The translations under genes and the position numbers were made by a program. Below the pieces are notes generated by a model. That model ran no database searches. It had not been told where the DNA came from and worked only from the letters and a program-made list of their open reading frames with translations. From JAGZHZ01 sp965150505 (GTDB lineage Bacteria; Bacillota; Clostridia; Lachnospirales; Lachnospiraceae): a DNA stretch of 64,000 nucleotides. The DNA is taken from NCBI GenBank assembly GCA_965150505.1, contig CBCTVZ010000001.1:15775-79774 (forward strand), read 5' to 3'. The stretch's first letter is position 1. Each line of letters starts with the position of its first letter. Shown piece after piece: positions 26,806 through 35,716 of this stretch.

Positions 26806-29031
26806 TCAAGAACCGATCTGAAAAATTTCCTGTATTCTGTCGCTTAACGTAGTATATCGTTTCTGTTCAAATTCATTGTGTACCATTTGATCAAACGTGT
26901 CTGGATTTCCCACCAAGGTTACACATTTTCTGGCTCTTGTCACTGCTGTATATAAAAGATTTCTTGTCATCAGCATTCTAGGTCCTGTCATCAATGGAAT
27001 CACCACTGCCGGATATTCGCTTCCCTGCGATTTATGTACTGTGACAGCATACGCAAGTTCCAGTTCATCGAGCTGTTTAAATCCATATTCCACAAATCGC
27101 TTTTCATCAAATTCCACGGTCATCGTCTCTGCGAACAAATTAATTTCTCTCACAATCCCCATATCTCCGTTAAAGACACCCGTTCCTTTTTCTATCGGTA
27201 TGCCATAATTTCCGCGTACTTCCCATTCAATCTGATAATTGTTTTTAATCTGCATGACCTTATCGCCTTCACGAAACAGCCCATCCCCATGCTCTCTCTC
27301 CCTTTTAAACTCTGCCTTAGGATTTAAGTATTCCTGTAAAATACGATTTAAGCGTTCTACTCCAAGCAATCCTTTTCGCATCGGAGTCAAAACTTGAATG
27401 TCAAATGGATCTGCATTGACGTAGCGAGGCATCTTTTTTAAGATTAGAGTAAGCACAACACTGATAATCACATTTGCATCCTCTCTCTTTAAAAAGAAAA
27501 AATCTCTGCTTTTATTATCCAGTATAATCTTTTCCCCTCGATTAATTTTATGCGCATTCACAATAATATCACTCTGTGTTGCCTGTCTGAAAATCTTATT
27601 TAATCGAACAACATTCAAGCAGTTGGACTGGATCAAATCCTTTAATATACTCCCTGGGCCAACAGAAGGAAGCTGATTGATATCTCCGACAAGAACGAGC
27701 CTCGTTCCTACAAGAACTGCATTTAAAAGAGCTTTCATCAGATAAATATCTACCATAGACATTTCATCAATGATCAAAACATCTGTTTCAATCGGATCTT
27801 CTTCCCCTTTCCCAAAAATTCCTCGCTCCTGACTTTCATCAGAGATCGTTGAGACTTCCAATAGTCGGTGAATGGTCTGCGCTTCTCTTCCGGTAGCTTC
27901 TGCCATACGCTTTGCCGCTCTTCCAGTCGGCGCTGCCAGCATCACCTCGAATCCCTCCATCTCAAAGTAGTCAATCATTGCATTGATGGTGGTTGTTTTT
28001 CCTGTTCCAGGTCCTCCAGTCAAAATCAGCACACCTGTCCGCACAGCTTCCATCACCGCTTTTTTTTGCAGTTCATCCAGCACGGTATGATTTTGCTTTT
28101 CGATCTTAGCGATCTTTTCCAGAATCTGTTCCGGTGCAATTTCCTCCGATACATTCAAATCATACAATTTCTTTGCGATCTGAAGTTCCATAAAATAATA
28201 TTGGCTTCCATATACAATCACATCGCCTTGTTTTTCTTTTATCACAATTTTTCTCTCAATCGCAAGATCCATCAAATGTTTTTCGATCTGTTCTGTCAGT
28301 AATCCTAACAGTTCTCCGGCTCGATCCATCAAAATTTTTTTTGGCAGATACACATGACCTTCTGTCGCCGCCTGCTGAAGACAATAGGAAATCCCACATT
28401 TTATCCGATAATCAGAATCCAGATGAATCCCCACACGAGCTGCTATTTCATCTGCCATTTTAAATCCAATTCCTGCAATATCTTCCGCCATTCGATATGG
28501 ATTTTCCTGTATCACCTGATAAACGCCTTCTTTATAGCGCTGATATATTTTTGCCCCTGTCGCCGTAGAAATTCCATATTTCTGCAAAAAAACCATTGCT
28601 TTTCTCATATCATGCTTTTCTGCCATCTGTTCTGCAATCTCTCGTGCCTTTCTCTCGCTGATTCCTTTAATCTCTGCCAACCGTTCAGGTTCTTCTTCCA
28701 TAATCCGAAAGGTATCCTGCTTAAATATTTTCACAATTCTTGATTCCAAATCTGCGCCGATCCCTTAGATCGCTCCGCTTCCAAGATATCGCTCAATCGC
28801 GCTTTCATCTTCTGGTGTTTTAATCTCCATTTTCTGAATCTTAAATTGCTTTCCATAGATGGCGTGTTCCACAAATACGCCTTCTGCCTCTATATTTTCT
28901 CCTTCGTCAATATACGGAATCGTTCCCACGCAGGTCAATTCTTCTCCCCCTCTGATGATCTCCATTACCGTATATCCATTCTCCTGATTCCGAAATATAA
29001 TATGATCTACATATCCTTCTATTATCTCCAT
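26806..29031 (-). pseudogene. recD2: RecD2-type helicase interrupted by an in-frame TAA
   Basis: Read through, this is a 741-aa ATP-dependent 5'-3' DNA helicase of the RecD2 family. The first 88 codons give the N-terminal OB-type region ending GSGAI, then TAA (28767-28765), then GIGAD and 647 further codons. The later part holds helix-hairpin-helix (KGISERKAREIAE), Walker A (GGPGTGKTTT) and DEMSMVD motifs, and a C-terminal VTVHKSQG. Both parts are in the same frame and match one protein with no residue missing, so a single A-to-T change at AAA (Lys) explains the break. The 3' part could restart at TTG 28749 and would keep the motor but lose the N-terminal domain. Sequencing error is possible. 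Confidence 0.85.
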
Positions 29032-29097
29032 GATTTCCTCCCATCTTCATCCTCTATTTTTTCTTTTATACAAAACGTCTCTTCTTTCTACTTCAAA

Positions 29098-29141
29098 AGC
29101 GGGGGCAACTTCAGACCATCCCAGTCTAAAGATCCCCCGCT
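29098..29141 (-). terminator. mreB terminator
   Basis: AGCGGGGG (29098-29105) pairs with CCCCCGCT (29134-29141), with AGAC/GTCT pairing inside the loop. On the minus strand it follows 5 nt after the mreB stop and ends with CTTTTG. Because it terminates mreB, recD2 needs its own start signal in the 66 nt downstream, where only a weak TATAAA is seen. Confidence 0.75.
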
Positions 29142-29146
29142 CTTTC

Positions 29147-30145
29147 TCAATCTTCCATTTTATTGTTTGAAGCTGTCAATTCTACAAATCTGCCTGTTCC
29201 CATTGCAACAGCGGTCAACGGTTCTTCTGCTGTCATCGTATTGATTCCCGTCTTTTCCTCAATCAGCTCCTCTAATCCATTTAAAAGAGCCCCTCCTCCT
29301 GTCAGAACAATACCTCGATCCGCCACATCTGCTGCAAGTTCTGGCGGTGTTCGCTCCAACACACTTCGCACAACATCTACAATCTGTGCAATCGAATCTT
29401 TCAGCGCATCTCTCGTATCTTCCGATGTCATTCTGACTGTCTTTGGAAGCCCTGTGATCACATCTCTTCCCAATACTTCCATCATTTTCTGTTCCGGTTT
29501 CTGAAATGCCGTTCCAATTCTGATCTTAATGTCCTCAGCCATCTCTTCTCCAATAATCAGGTTGTATTTTTGTTTCATATAGCGCATAATATCCTGATCA
29601 AAATTATCGCCTGCAACCTTCACGGAAGAGCTGACAACAATGCCATCCAGTGAAATCACAGCTACGTCACACGTTCCAGCGCCAATATCGACGATCATAT
29701 TTCCACATGGTCTGGATGTGTCAATCCCAGATCCCATCGCCGCTGCAATCGGACCTTCAATAATGCGTACTTCTCTAGCTCCTGCCTGATATGCCGCATC
29801 TTCCACTGCTTTTTTTTCTACCTCCGTCACACTGGTCGGAACACAGATACTAATTCGAGGCTTAAAGAAAGAAATTCTTCCTGTAGCTTTCTGAATAAAA
29901 TATTTCAGCATTCTCTCTGTCACTGTATAATCAGAAATGACTCCATTTTTTAACGGACGAATTGCCGCAATATTTCCAGCTGATCTGCTCAGCAAAATTC
30001 TTGCTTCTTCCCCGATTGCCTTGATTCGATTCTCTTCTCTGTCAAACGCTACCAGAGACGGCTCTTTCAAAACGACACCTTTTCCTTTTACATACACTAA
30101 AATACTTGCTGTTCCTAAATCAATTCCTATCTTTGTAGCCGCCAT
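29147..30145 (-). CDS. mreB: Rod shape-determining protein, MreB/Mbl family
   Basis: This 332-aa bacterial actin homolog polymerises under the membrane and guides lateral cell-wall synthesis. The phosphate-1 loop is GIDLGTASILVYV, the phosphate-2 loop is IVDIGAGTCDVAV, and the adenosine loop near the C-terminus is VLTGGGALLNG. The gene stands alone: there are no mreC or mreD partners beside it and it has its own terminator, so it could be an Mbl or MreBH paralog. A TATAAT on the minus strand at 30228-30223 is a plausible -10, giving a leader of about 75 nt. The tandem RNA-like repeats lie upstream of it. Confidence 0.95.
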   Translation of the reverse strand: MAATKIGIDLGTASILVYVKGKGVVLKEPSLVAFDREENRIKAIGEEARILLSRSAGNIAAIRPLKNGVISDYTVTERMLKYFIQKATGRISFFKPRISICVPTSVTEVEKKAVEDAAYQAGAREVRIIEGPIAAAMGSGIDTSRPCGNMIVDIGAGTCDVAVISLDGIVVSSSVKVAGDNFDQDIMRYMKQKYNLIIGEEMAEDIKIRIGTAFQKPEQKMMEVLGRDVITGLPKTVRMTSEDTRDALKDSIAQIVDVVRSVLERTPPELAADVADRGIVLTGGGALLNGLEELIEEKTGINTMTAEEPLTAVAMGTGRFVELTASNNKMED

Positions 30146-30337
30146 ATCAATCTCCTCCCTTGTTTTCTAGCAGATCTTCTAATTTTGCTGCATTCTATAT
30201 TTTTTCATAATCCGTAATTTCTATTATATACAAGACCTTTTCTCTTGGAAAGCTCTTTTTTCCTTTCTTCATTTCTTTTTCTTTTTTCTACCAAAATACT
30301 TTATAATTTTCATTCTTTTTTAAGTTCAAAAACATAC

Positions 30338-30362
30338 TTTAAACACAAATTCCAGATATACT
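30338..30362 (+). promoter_or_regulatory. Conserved upstream element and -10 of RNA unit 1
   Basis: TTTAAACACAA (30338-30348) and TATACT (30357-30362) are both repeated ahead of unit 2 (30611-30621 and 30630-30635) at the same spacing, although the bases between differ. The distance is too short for a standard sigma-A -35, so the conserved first block may be a regulator site. The -10 would start transcription at the first hairpin. Confidence 0.4.
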
Positions 30363-30368
30363 AACATC

Positions 30369-30502
30369 ATATTAGCAAGGAGCTAATATATTTCATAACT
30401 CACACTTCGCAGCACCCACACACTGCGAAGTAACTCCCTCAAATATTTTAATTTTTTCTCTTTCCTTTGAAAACCTCGGTAAAAATACCGGGGTTTTCTA
30501 CT
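30369..30502 (+). ncRNA. Candidate small RNA, copy 1
   Basis: The proposed RNA opens with a perfect 8-bp hairpin, ATATTAGC/GCTAATAT (30369-30389, loop AAGGA). Next is a 9-bp hairpin, ACTTCGCAG/CTGCGAAGT (30404-30431), with the loop CACCCACACA. Then come an unpaired ACTCCCTC, a CU-rich stretch (CTCTTTCCTTTG), and a terminator, AACCTCGGT/ACCGGGGTT (30472-30495) followed by T-rich sequence. The stem with a T-G wobble pairs only as plus-strand RNA. CU-rich tails and the ACUCCC segment could pair with ribosome-binding sites. I know no named RNA family with this layout, and transcription is inferred. Confidence 0.6.
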
Positions 30503-30641
30503 TTTGTCTTTCTTTTTTATCCATTTTGTTCTCTGTTTTTTTATATTTTCTTTTTAAATCCCAAGAATTTCTTTTATAAACTTTAATGTTTCTTTATCTG
30601 ATGTACACATTTTAAACACAATTATTGGATATACTAACATC

Positions 30642-30778
30642 ATATTAGCAGAGAGCTAATATATTTCATAACTCACACTTCGCAGCACCCACACACTGCG
30701 GAGTACTCCCTCAAATATTTTAATTTTTTTCTCTTTCCTTTGAAAAAGCCCTGACAGACCGTCAGGGTTTTTTCTTTT
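30642..30778 (+). ncRNA. Candidate small RNA, copy 2
   Basis: This is the paralog of copy 1. The first hairpin is ATATTAGC/GCTAATAT (30642-30662, loop AGAGA). The second is ACTTCGCAG/CTGCGGAGT (30677-30704), with the identical loop CACCCACACA; the one stem change turns a T-A pair into T-G, so pairing is kept. ACTCCCTC and CTCTTTCCTTTG are conserved. The terminator is a different sequence, CCCTGAC/GTCAGGG (30749-30767) plus TTTTTTCTTTTTC, which is stronger than that of copy 1. Unrelated terminators after a conserved body argue for two independent RNA genes. The terminator stem also could serve uvrA on the other strand. Confidence 0.62.
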
Positions 30779-30799
30779 TCTTCTTATATTTTTTCTTCT

Positions 30800-33634
30800 C
30801 TAATGGATATCCAAATATTTTTTTACATATTTTCCAGTGTAAGAGACAGGGTTTTCTGCCACCTCTTCCGGCGTTCCGCACGCAATCACCGTTCCTCCGC
30901 CGTCACCGCCTTCCGGTCCCATATCAATCAGATAATCTGCTGTTTTTATCACATCTAAATTATGTTCAATCACAACAACCGTATTTCCTCCAGAAGCTAA
31001 TTTCTGTAAAATCTCAATCAATTTGTGTACATCTGCAAAATGAAGTCCCGTTGTCGGCTCATCTAAAATATAAATCGTCTTTCCTGTACTTCGTTTACTC
31101 AATTCTGTCGCCAATTTCACTCTCTGCGCTTCTCCTCCTGACAGCATCGTAGAAGGCTGACCTAATCGAATATAAGACAATCCCACTTCATTCAATGTCT
31201 CAATTTTTCTGCGGATTGACGGCACATTTTCAAAAAAGTCCAAGGCTTCCTCCACCGTCATATTCAAAACATCGTATATATTTTTTCCTTTATACTTCAC
31301 TTCCAAAGTCTCTCTATTGTATCGCTTTCCATGGCATACTTCACATGGCACATATACATCCGGCAAAAAGTGCATCTCAATCTTTAAGATTCCATCTCCA
31401 CTGCACGCCTCGCATCTGCCTCCTTTTACATTAAAGCTAAATCTTCCTTTTTTATATCCTTTTGCCTTGGCATCGGTTGTCGCTGCAAACAGATCTCGAA
31501 TCAGATCAAAAACTCCCGTATACGTCGCTGGATTTGAGCGTGGTGTTCTTCCAATCGGAGATTGGTCAATATCAATCACCTTATCAAGCTGTTCCACCCC
31601 TTCTATTGATTTATAAGTCCCTGGAATCGTTCTGGCGCGATTTAATTTCTTTGCAAGCGCTTTATATAAAATTTCATTGACCAGAGAACTTTTTCCCGAA
31701 CCGGAAACTCCCGTCACACAGGTCATCACGCCAAGCGGGATTTCTACGTCAATATTTTTCAGATTGTTCTGTTTTGCACCTTTGATTTTTAAAAATCCAG
31801 TCGGCTTTTTTCGCTCCTTTGGAACAGGAATCTTTCTCTTCCCAGACAGATATGCGCCGGTGACAGATGCTTCACATGCCATGATATTCTCCGCCGTTCC
31901 AGCCGCAACGACCTCTCCTCCATGTTCCCCTGCTCCCGGGCCGATATCCACGATATAGTCCGCCGCACGCATCGTATCTTCGTCATGCTCCACCACAATC
32001 AATGTATTTCCCAGTTCTTTCAGATTGTTCAATGTGTGAAGCAGTTTATCATTGTCTCGTTGATGCAATCCGATACTTGGCTCATCTAAAATATATGCCA
32101 CTCCAACAAGCCCTGATCCGATCTGTGTCGCCAGACGGATACGCTGTGCCTCTCCTCCTGACAAAGTCCCTGTCGCTCTTGTCAAGGTCAGATAATCCAG
32201 TCCCACATTCATCAAAAATCCGATTCTTGCCCGAATCTCCTTTAAAATCTGATTTCCAATCATCTCCTGATATTCGCTTAGCTTCAATTCTGCTAAAAAT
32301 TGATTCAGCTCTTTCACGGACATAGAAGTCAGCTCATAAATGTTTTTTCCTGCGATTGTAACAGCAAGCGCTTCTTTTTTTAGTCTCTGTCCCTTACACG
32401 TTTTGCACGGTGTAATCTGCATAAACGATTCATATTCCTGTTTCATCATATCGGACCCTGTCTCACGATAACGCCGTTCTACATTTTTAATCAGACCTTC
32501 AAATGCGACATCGTATACGCCCTCTCCTCTTTGTCCTTTGTAATATACCTTTACTTTTTTTCCATCTGTTCCATGAATCAAAATTTTTTGTACATTCTCA
32601 GGCAAATCCTGATAAGGTGTATTCAGATCAAACTGATACTCTTTTGCGAGAGCATCCAGTATCGCTCTCGTAAAACTGCCCTGATCGGTACAAGACTGCC
32701 ATCCGATTACTGTGATCGCTCCGTCTGCAATGCTAAGACTTTTATCTGGAATCATCAGTTCCTCATCAAATTCCATCTTATATCCCAGTCCATAACAGTC
32801 AGGACACGCTCCAAATGGATTGTTGAATGAAAAACTTCTCGGCTCAATCTCATCAATGCTGATTCCACAGTCAGGACAGGAAAAACTTTGACTAAAACGC
32901 AGCATCTCCTGATCGATTACATCCACATATACAAGCCCCTCTGACAGCTCCATAACTTGTTCTATAGAATCTGCCAGACGTTTTTCAATTCCTTCTTTTA
33001 CAATCAGGCGATCCACAACAATCTCAATATTATGTTTGATATTTTTATCCAGCTTAATCTCCTCTGTCAACTCATACAAACTTCCGTCAATCCGGACACG
33101 AACATACCCTTTTTTCTTCGCCTGATCTAACAGTTTCACATGTTCGCCTTTTCTGCCCCGCACAACAGGCGCTAAAAGCTGAATTTTTGTTCTCTCAGGC
33201 AGTTTCATAATCTGATCTACCATCTGGTCAACCGTCTGTTTACTGATCTCTCTTCCACATTTCGGGCAGTGTACGATCCCTACTCTCGCAAATAAGAGTC
33301 TGAAATAATCATAGATTTCTGTCACCGTTCCAACGGTTGATCTTGGATTTCTGTTTGTCGTTTTCTGATCTATGGAAATCGCCGGCGGAAGACCTTCTAT
33401 ACTCTCCACATCTGGTTTTTCCATCTGTCCTAAAAATTGTCTCGCATAGGAGGAAAGAGATTCCATATAACGCCTCTGTCCCTCCGCATAGATGGTATCA
33501 AATGCCAGCGAAGATTTTCCTGAACCGCTTAAGCCTGTCAGAACTACAAGTTCATTTCGTGGAATTTCCACATCAATATTTTTCAGATTATGTTCATTTG
33601 CGCCTTTTATTTTGATCCATTGTTTTTCTGCCAT
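30800..33634 (-). CDS. uvrA: Excinuclease ABC subunit A
   Basis: This 944-aa damage sensor of nucleotide excision repair loads UvrB. It is a double ABC ATPase with Walker A motifs GLSGSGKSSLAFDT (~residue 33) and GVSGSGKSSLVNEIL (~residue 640), signature LSGGEAQR in both halves, and zinc-finger cysteine sets (CPDC, CEAC and CEVC). The start is ATG 33634, with GAGGAGG 6 nt upstream; an in-frame extension to 33718 would add 28 basic residues not seen in the family. uvrB lies about 10 kb away, beyond the sucrose operon, instead of adjacent as is common. Confidence 0.96.
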   Translation of the reverse strand: MAEKQWIKIKGANEHNLKNIDVEIPRNELVVLTGLSGSGKSSLAFDTIYAEGQRRYMESLSSYARQFLGQMEKPDVESIEGLPPAISIDQKTTNRNPRSTVGTVTEIYDYFRLLFARVGIVHCPKCGREISKQTVDQMVDQIMKLPERTKIQLLAPVVRGRKGEHVKLLDQAKKKGYVRVRIDGSLYELTEEIKLDKNIKHNIEIVVDRLIVKEGIEKRLADSIEQVMELSEGLVYVDVIDQEMLRFSQSFSCPDCGISIDEIEPRSFSFNNPFGACPDCYGLGYKMEFDEELMIPDKSLSIADGAITVIGWQSCTDQGSFTRAILDALAKEYQFDLNTPYQDLPENVQKILIHGTDGKKVKVYYKGQRGEGVYDVAFEGLIKNVERRYRETGSDMMKQEYESFMQITPCKTCKGQRLKKEALAVTIAGKNIYELTSMSVKELNQFLAELKLSEYQEMIGNQILKEIRARIGFLMNVGLDYLTLTRATGTLSGGEAQRIRLATQIGSGLVGVAYILDEPSIGLHQRDNDKLLHTLNNLKELGNTLIVVEHDEDTMRAADYIVDIGPGAGEHGGEVVAAGTAENIMACEASVTGAYLSGKRKIPVPKERKKPTGFLKIKGAKQNNLKNIDVEIPLGVMTCVTGVSGSGKSSLVNEILYKALAKKLNRARTIPGTYKSIEGVEQLDKVIDIDQSPIGRTPRSNPATYTGVFDLIRDLFAATTDAKAKGYKKGRFSFNVKGGRCEACSGDGILKIEMHFLPDVYVPCEVCHGKRYNRETLEVKYKGKNIYDVLNMTVEEALDFFENVPSIRRKIETLNEVGLSYIRLGQPSTMLSGGEAQRVKLATELSKRSTGKTIYILDEPTTGLHFADVHKLIEILQKLASGGNTVVVIEHNLDVIKTADYLIDMGPEGGDGGGTVIACGTPEEVAENPVSYTGKYVKKYLDIH

Positions 33635-33769
33635 CTCTGCCTCCTCAAGCTGTTGCTTTTTCCTGTTCTTTCTTTTATATCTGCTTTTCTGTCTCTTTTT
33701 ATGCAAAACAAAAGACAATCTATCGTATTTTTCTGTTTCTTCTCGTATCTGCTTGTTCCTTGGGTTTTC

Positions 33770-33778
33770 ATTATATCA
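33770..33778 (-). promoter_or_regulatory. Extended -10 promoter of uvrA
   Basis: On the minus strand TGATATAAT gives an extended -10 (TATAAT 33775-33770) with no clear -35. The transcript would begin about 130 nt before the uvrA ATG, just after the terminator of the sucrose operon. No LexA-type (Cheo) box was noticed. Confidence 0.5.
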
Positions 33779-33791
33779 CAGATAAAAGAAA

Positions 33792-33825
33792 AAGTACAGA
33801 ACAAAAGTTCGATTGTTCTGTACTT
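33792..33825 (-). terminator. Terminator of the sucrose operon
   Basis: AAGTACAGAACAA (33792-33804) pairs perfectly with TTGTTCTGTACTT (33813-33825) around an 8-nt loop. On the minus strand it is followed by TTTTCTTTT, 30 nt after the amylosucrase stop. Confidence 0.88.
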
Positions 33826-33854
33826 AAACTTCTTATTTATGATATTTTGATCTC

Positions 33855-35705
33855 TTATCCTTGATACAGCCAGCAAAAACTGCCTGCCGGAATGAAAACA
33901 GCTTTTCCTTCTTTTTGTTCTCCCGACATGACATCCGTATATCTTCCATCTTCCTGAATCCACGCCGTTTTGTCTTCCTCTGCAAAATTAAACAGAGCAA
34001 TTAATTTTTCATCTTCCAAGCTTCGCTTCACTCCTAGTATCGCATTGTCATACGTCTCCAAAAGTTCTACATCAGCCTTTCCATCAAAGACCTTATGTTC
34101 TGCGCGGAAGATCTCCATTTTCTGCAACGCATGAAAGATCTGATACTGACTTGTTCCCTCTTCCTGTATCTTTTTTTGTAAATCCCATCGAAATTTTCCA
34201 CGGTGAAGGTATCTCGAATCTGTACATTTCATTGGATCTTCATGATAGCTGTAATCATTCAGCTGTCCTATTTCATCGCCGCTGTATAATACGGGAATCC
34301 CAGACTGAACCAGCAAATATGCGTGAAGCATAATCACTCGATTTACCGCTTTCTCAATTCCCTCTGCATCCTGTTCATACAAAGCTTTTTCCAGACCGCA
34401 AAGGGAGGCTGTCGTTCCGCATAATCTGGCGTCTTTACTGATTGGATCGGAATTATACAGCTCTCCGCGCCCTACACTTTCTGGATAATTTCCTGTCAGA
34501 TAATCATTTAGATATTGTTTATGAGGAATCTCACTGATAGAAAAATTCTTGAGCCATTCATAGTCCAATCCCCAACCGATATCATCGTGACAACGGAGGT
34601 AATTTAAAAATACATATTGTTTCGGCAGGTGATTGACAAGATCCATCTGTCTTTTTAACAGTCGGACATCTTTTGTCGCCACGGTATGCCATGTCGTTGC
34701 CATCGTTGTAACATTGTATAACAGATGACACTCTGGTTTCTCCACGCTTCCAAAATATGGCACGACTTTTGAAGGTTCCATCACAACTTCTCCAAGCAAA
34801 AGCACGCCCGGACATACAATCTCTGTCACAATTCTCATAATTCGGACAATATTGTGAACCTGAGGCAGATTCCGACAAGTTGTTCCTAACTGTTTCCAAA
34901 TATAAGGCACTGCATCTAATCTTAGAACATCAATTCCTTGATTGACAAGATATAACATATTATCAATCATCTCATTTAATACTACAGGATTCCAGTAATT
35001 CAAATCCCATTGATACGGATAAAACGTTGTCATCACATATTTTCCAATGTCAGAAAGCCATGTGAAATTTCCAGGAGCAGTCGTCGGAAATACTTGTGGA
35101 ACTGTTTTTTCAAATTCTGCTGGGAGGTCATACGCATCATAGAAATAATACCGTTCCATATATTCCCGCTCGCCTTGCCTTGCACGCTTTGCCCACTCAT
35201 GATCTTCTGATGTATGATTCATCACAAAATCAAGGCAGACGCAAATATTTCGTTTATGACAATCCTCGGTAAGGGCTTCTAAATCTTTCATCGTGCCAAG
35301 TTCTGGCTGTACGCTTCTGAAATCTGCCACTGCATATCCGCCGTCACTTCTGCCCTGCGGAGAGGACAGAAGAGGCATCAGATGCAGATAATTCACATGA
35401 CACGCTTCCATATAGTCTAAACGTTCTTTCACGCCTTTTAAATTGCCTGCAAACTCGGCTGTATACATCATCATTCCAAGCAGATCATTCTTTTTATACC
35501 ACTCCGGATTTTGTTTTCGTACTTCATCCATCTTTTTCAAATTTTGTTTTCGTACGTTATATGCTTCTCTCATAAGCAGTAATAGTTTTTCAAACTGTGT
35601 ACTGCTTTCTGGATACAGCTCCATATAAAGCCATTTTAATTCATCATAAAATATTTCCAGACGTTTCTCAAAACACTGCTCTGACTTTGTTTTTTTTGTC
35701 TCCAT
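33855..35705 (-). CDS. Amylosucrase-like GH13 enzyme
   Basis: This 616-aa protein belongs to glycoside hydrolase family 13, most like amylosucrase, which makes alpha-1,4-glucan from sucrose and releases fructose. The helical N-terminal region (~1-85) is typical of amylosucrases. The catalytic barrel shows DFVMNHTSEDHEWA, the nucleophile Asp in VLRLDAVPYIWK, the general acid Glu in LLLGEVV, and RCHDDIGWG. It has no signal peptide, so it acts in the cytoplasm on imported sucrose. As the last gene of the operon it complements the GH32 enzyme and fructokinase. A sucrose hydrolase or phosphorylase-like specificity cannot be excluded by eye. Confidence 0.85.
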   Translation of the reverse strand: METKKTKSEQCFEKRLEIFYDELKWLYMELYPESSTQFEKLLLLMREAYNVRKQNLKKMDEVRKQNPEWYKKNDLLGMMMYTAEFAGNLKGVKERLDYMEACHVNYLHLMPLLSSPQGRSDGGYAVADFRSVQPELGTMKDLEALTEDCHKRNICVCLDFVMNHTSEDHEWAKRARQGEREYMERYYFYDAYDLPAEFEKTVPQVFPTTAPGNFTWLSDIGKYVMTTFYPYQWDLNYWNPVVLNEMIDNMLYLVNQGIDVLRLDAVPYIWKQLGTTCRNLPQVHNIVRIMRIVTEIVCPGVLLLGEVVMEPSKVVPYFGSVEKPECHLLYNVTTMATTWHTVATKDVRLLKRQMDLVNHLPKQYVFLNYLRCHDDIGWGLDYEWLKNFSISEIPHKQYLNDYLTGNYPESVGRGELYNSDPISKDARLCGTTASLCGLEKALYEQDAEGIEKAVNRVIMLHAYLLVQSGIPVLYSGDEIGQLNDYSYHEDPMKCTDSRYLHRGKFRWDLQKKIQEEGTSQYQIFHALQKMEIFRAEHKVFDGKADVELLETYDNAILGVKRSLEDEKLIALFNFAEEDKTAWIQEDGRYTDVMSGEQKEGKAVFIPAGSFCWLYQG

Positions 35706-35716
35706 TTTTCTGTCCT

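Larger units (their letters stand above)
30338..30767 (+). repeat. Tandem duplication, 273-bp period
   Basis: The sequence from TTTAAACACAA to the terminators occurs twice, at 30338-30495 and 30611-30767. About 115 bp in the middle are almost identical, while the bases between the conserved blocks and the final stems have diverged. No protein-coding frame of normal size is present. It lies in the 654-bp gap between uvrA and mreB; the rest of that gap is T-rich sequence in which I see nothing else. Confidence 0.85.

Noticed and set aside
28765..29031. A separate 88-aa gene upstream of the RecD2 helicase
   Set aside because: Its sequence continues in frame across a single TAA into the helicase and matches the N-terminal part of RecD2.
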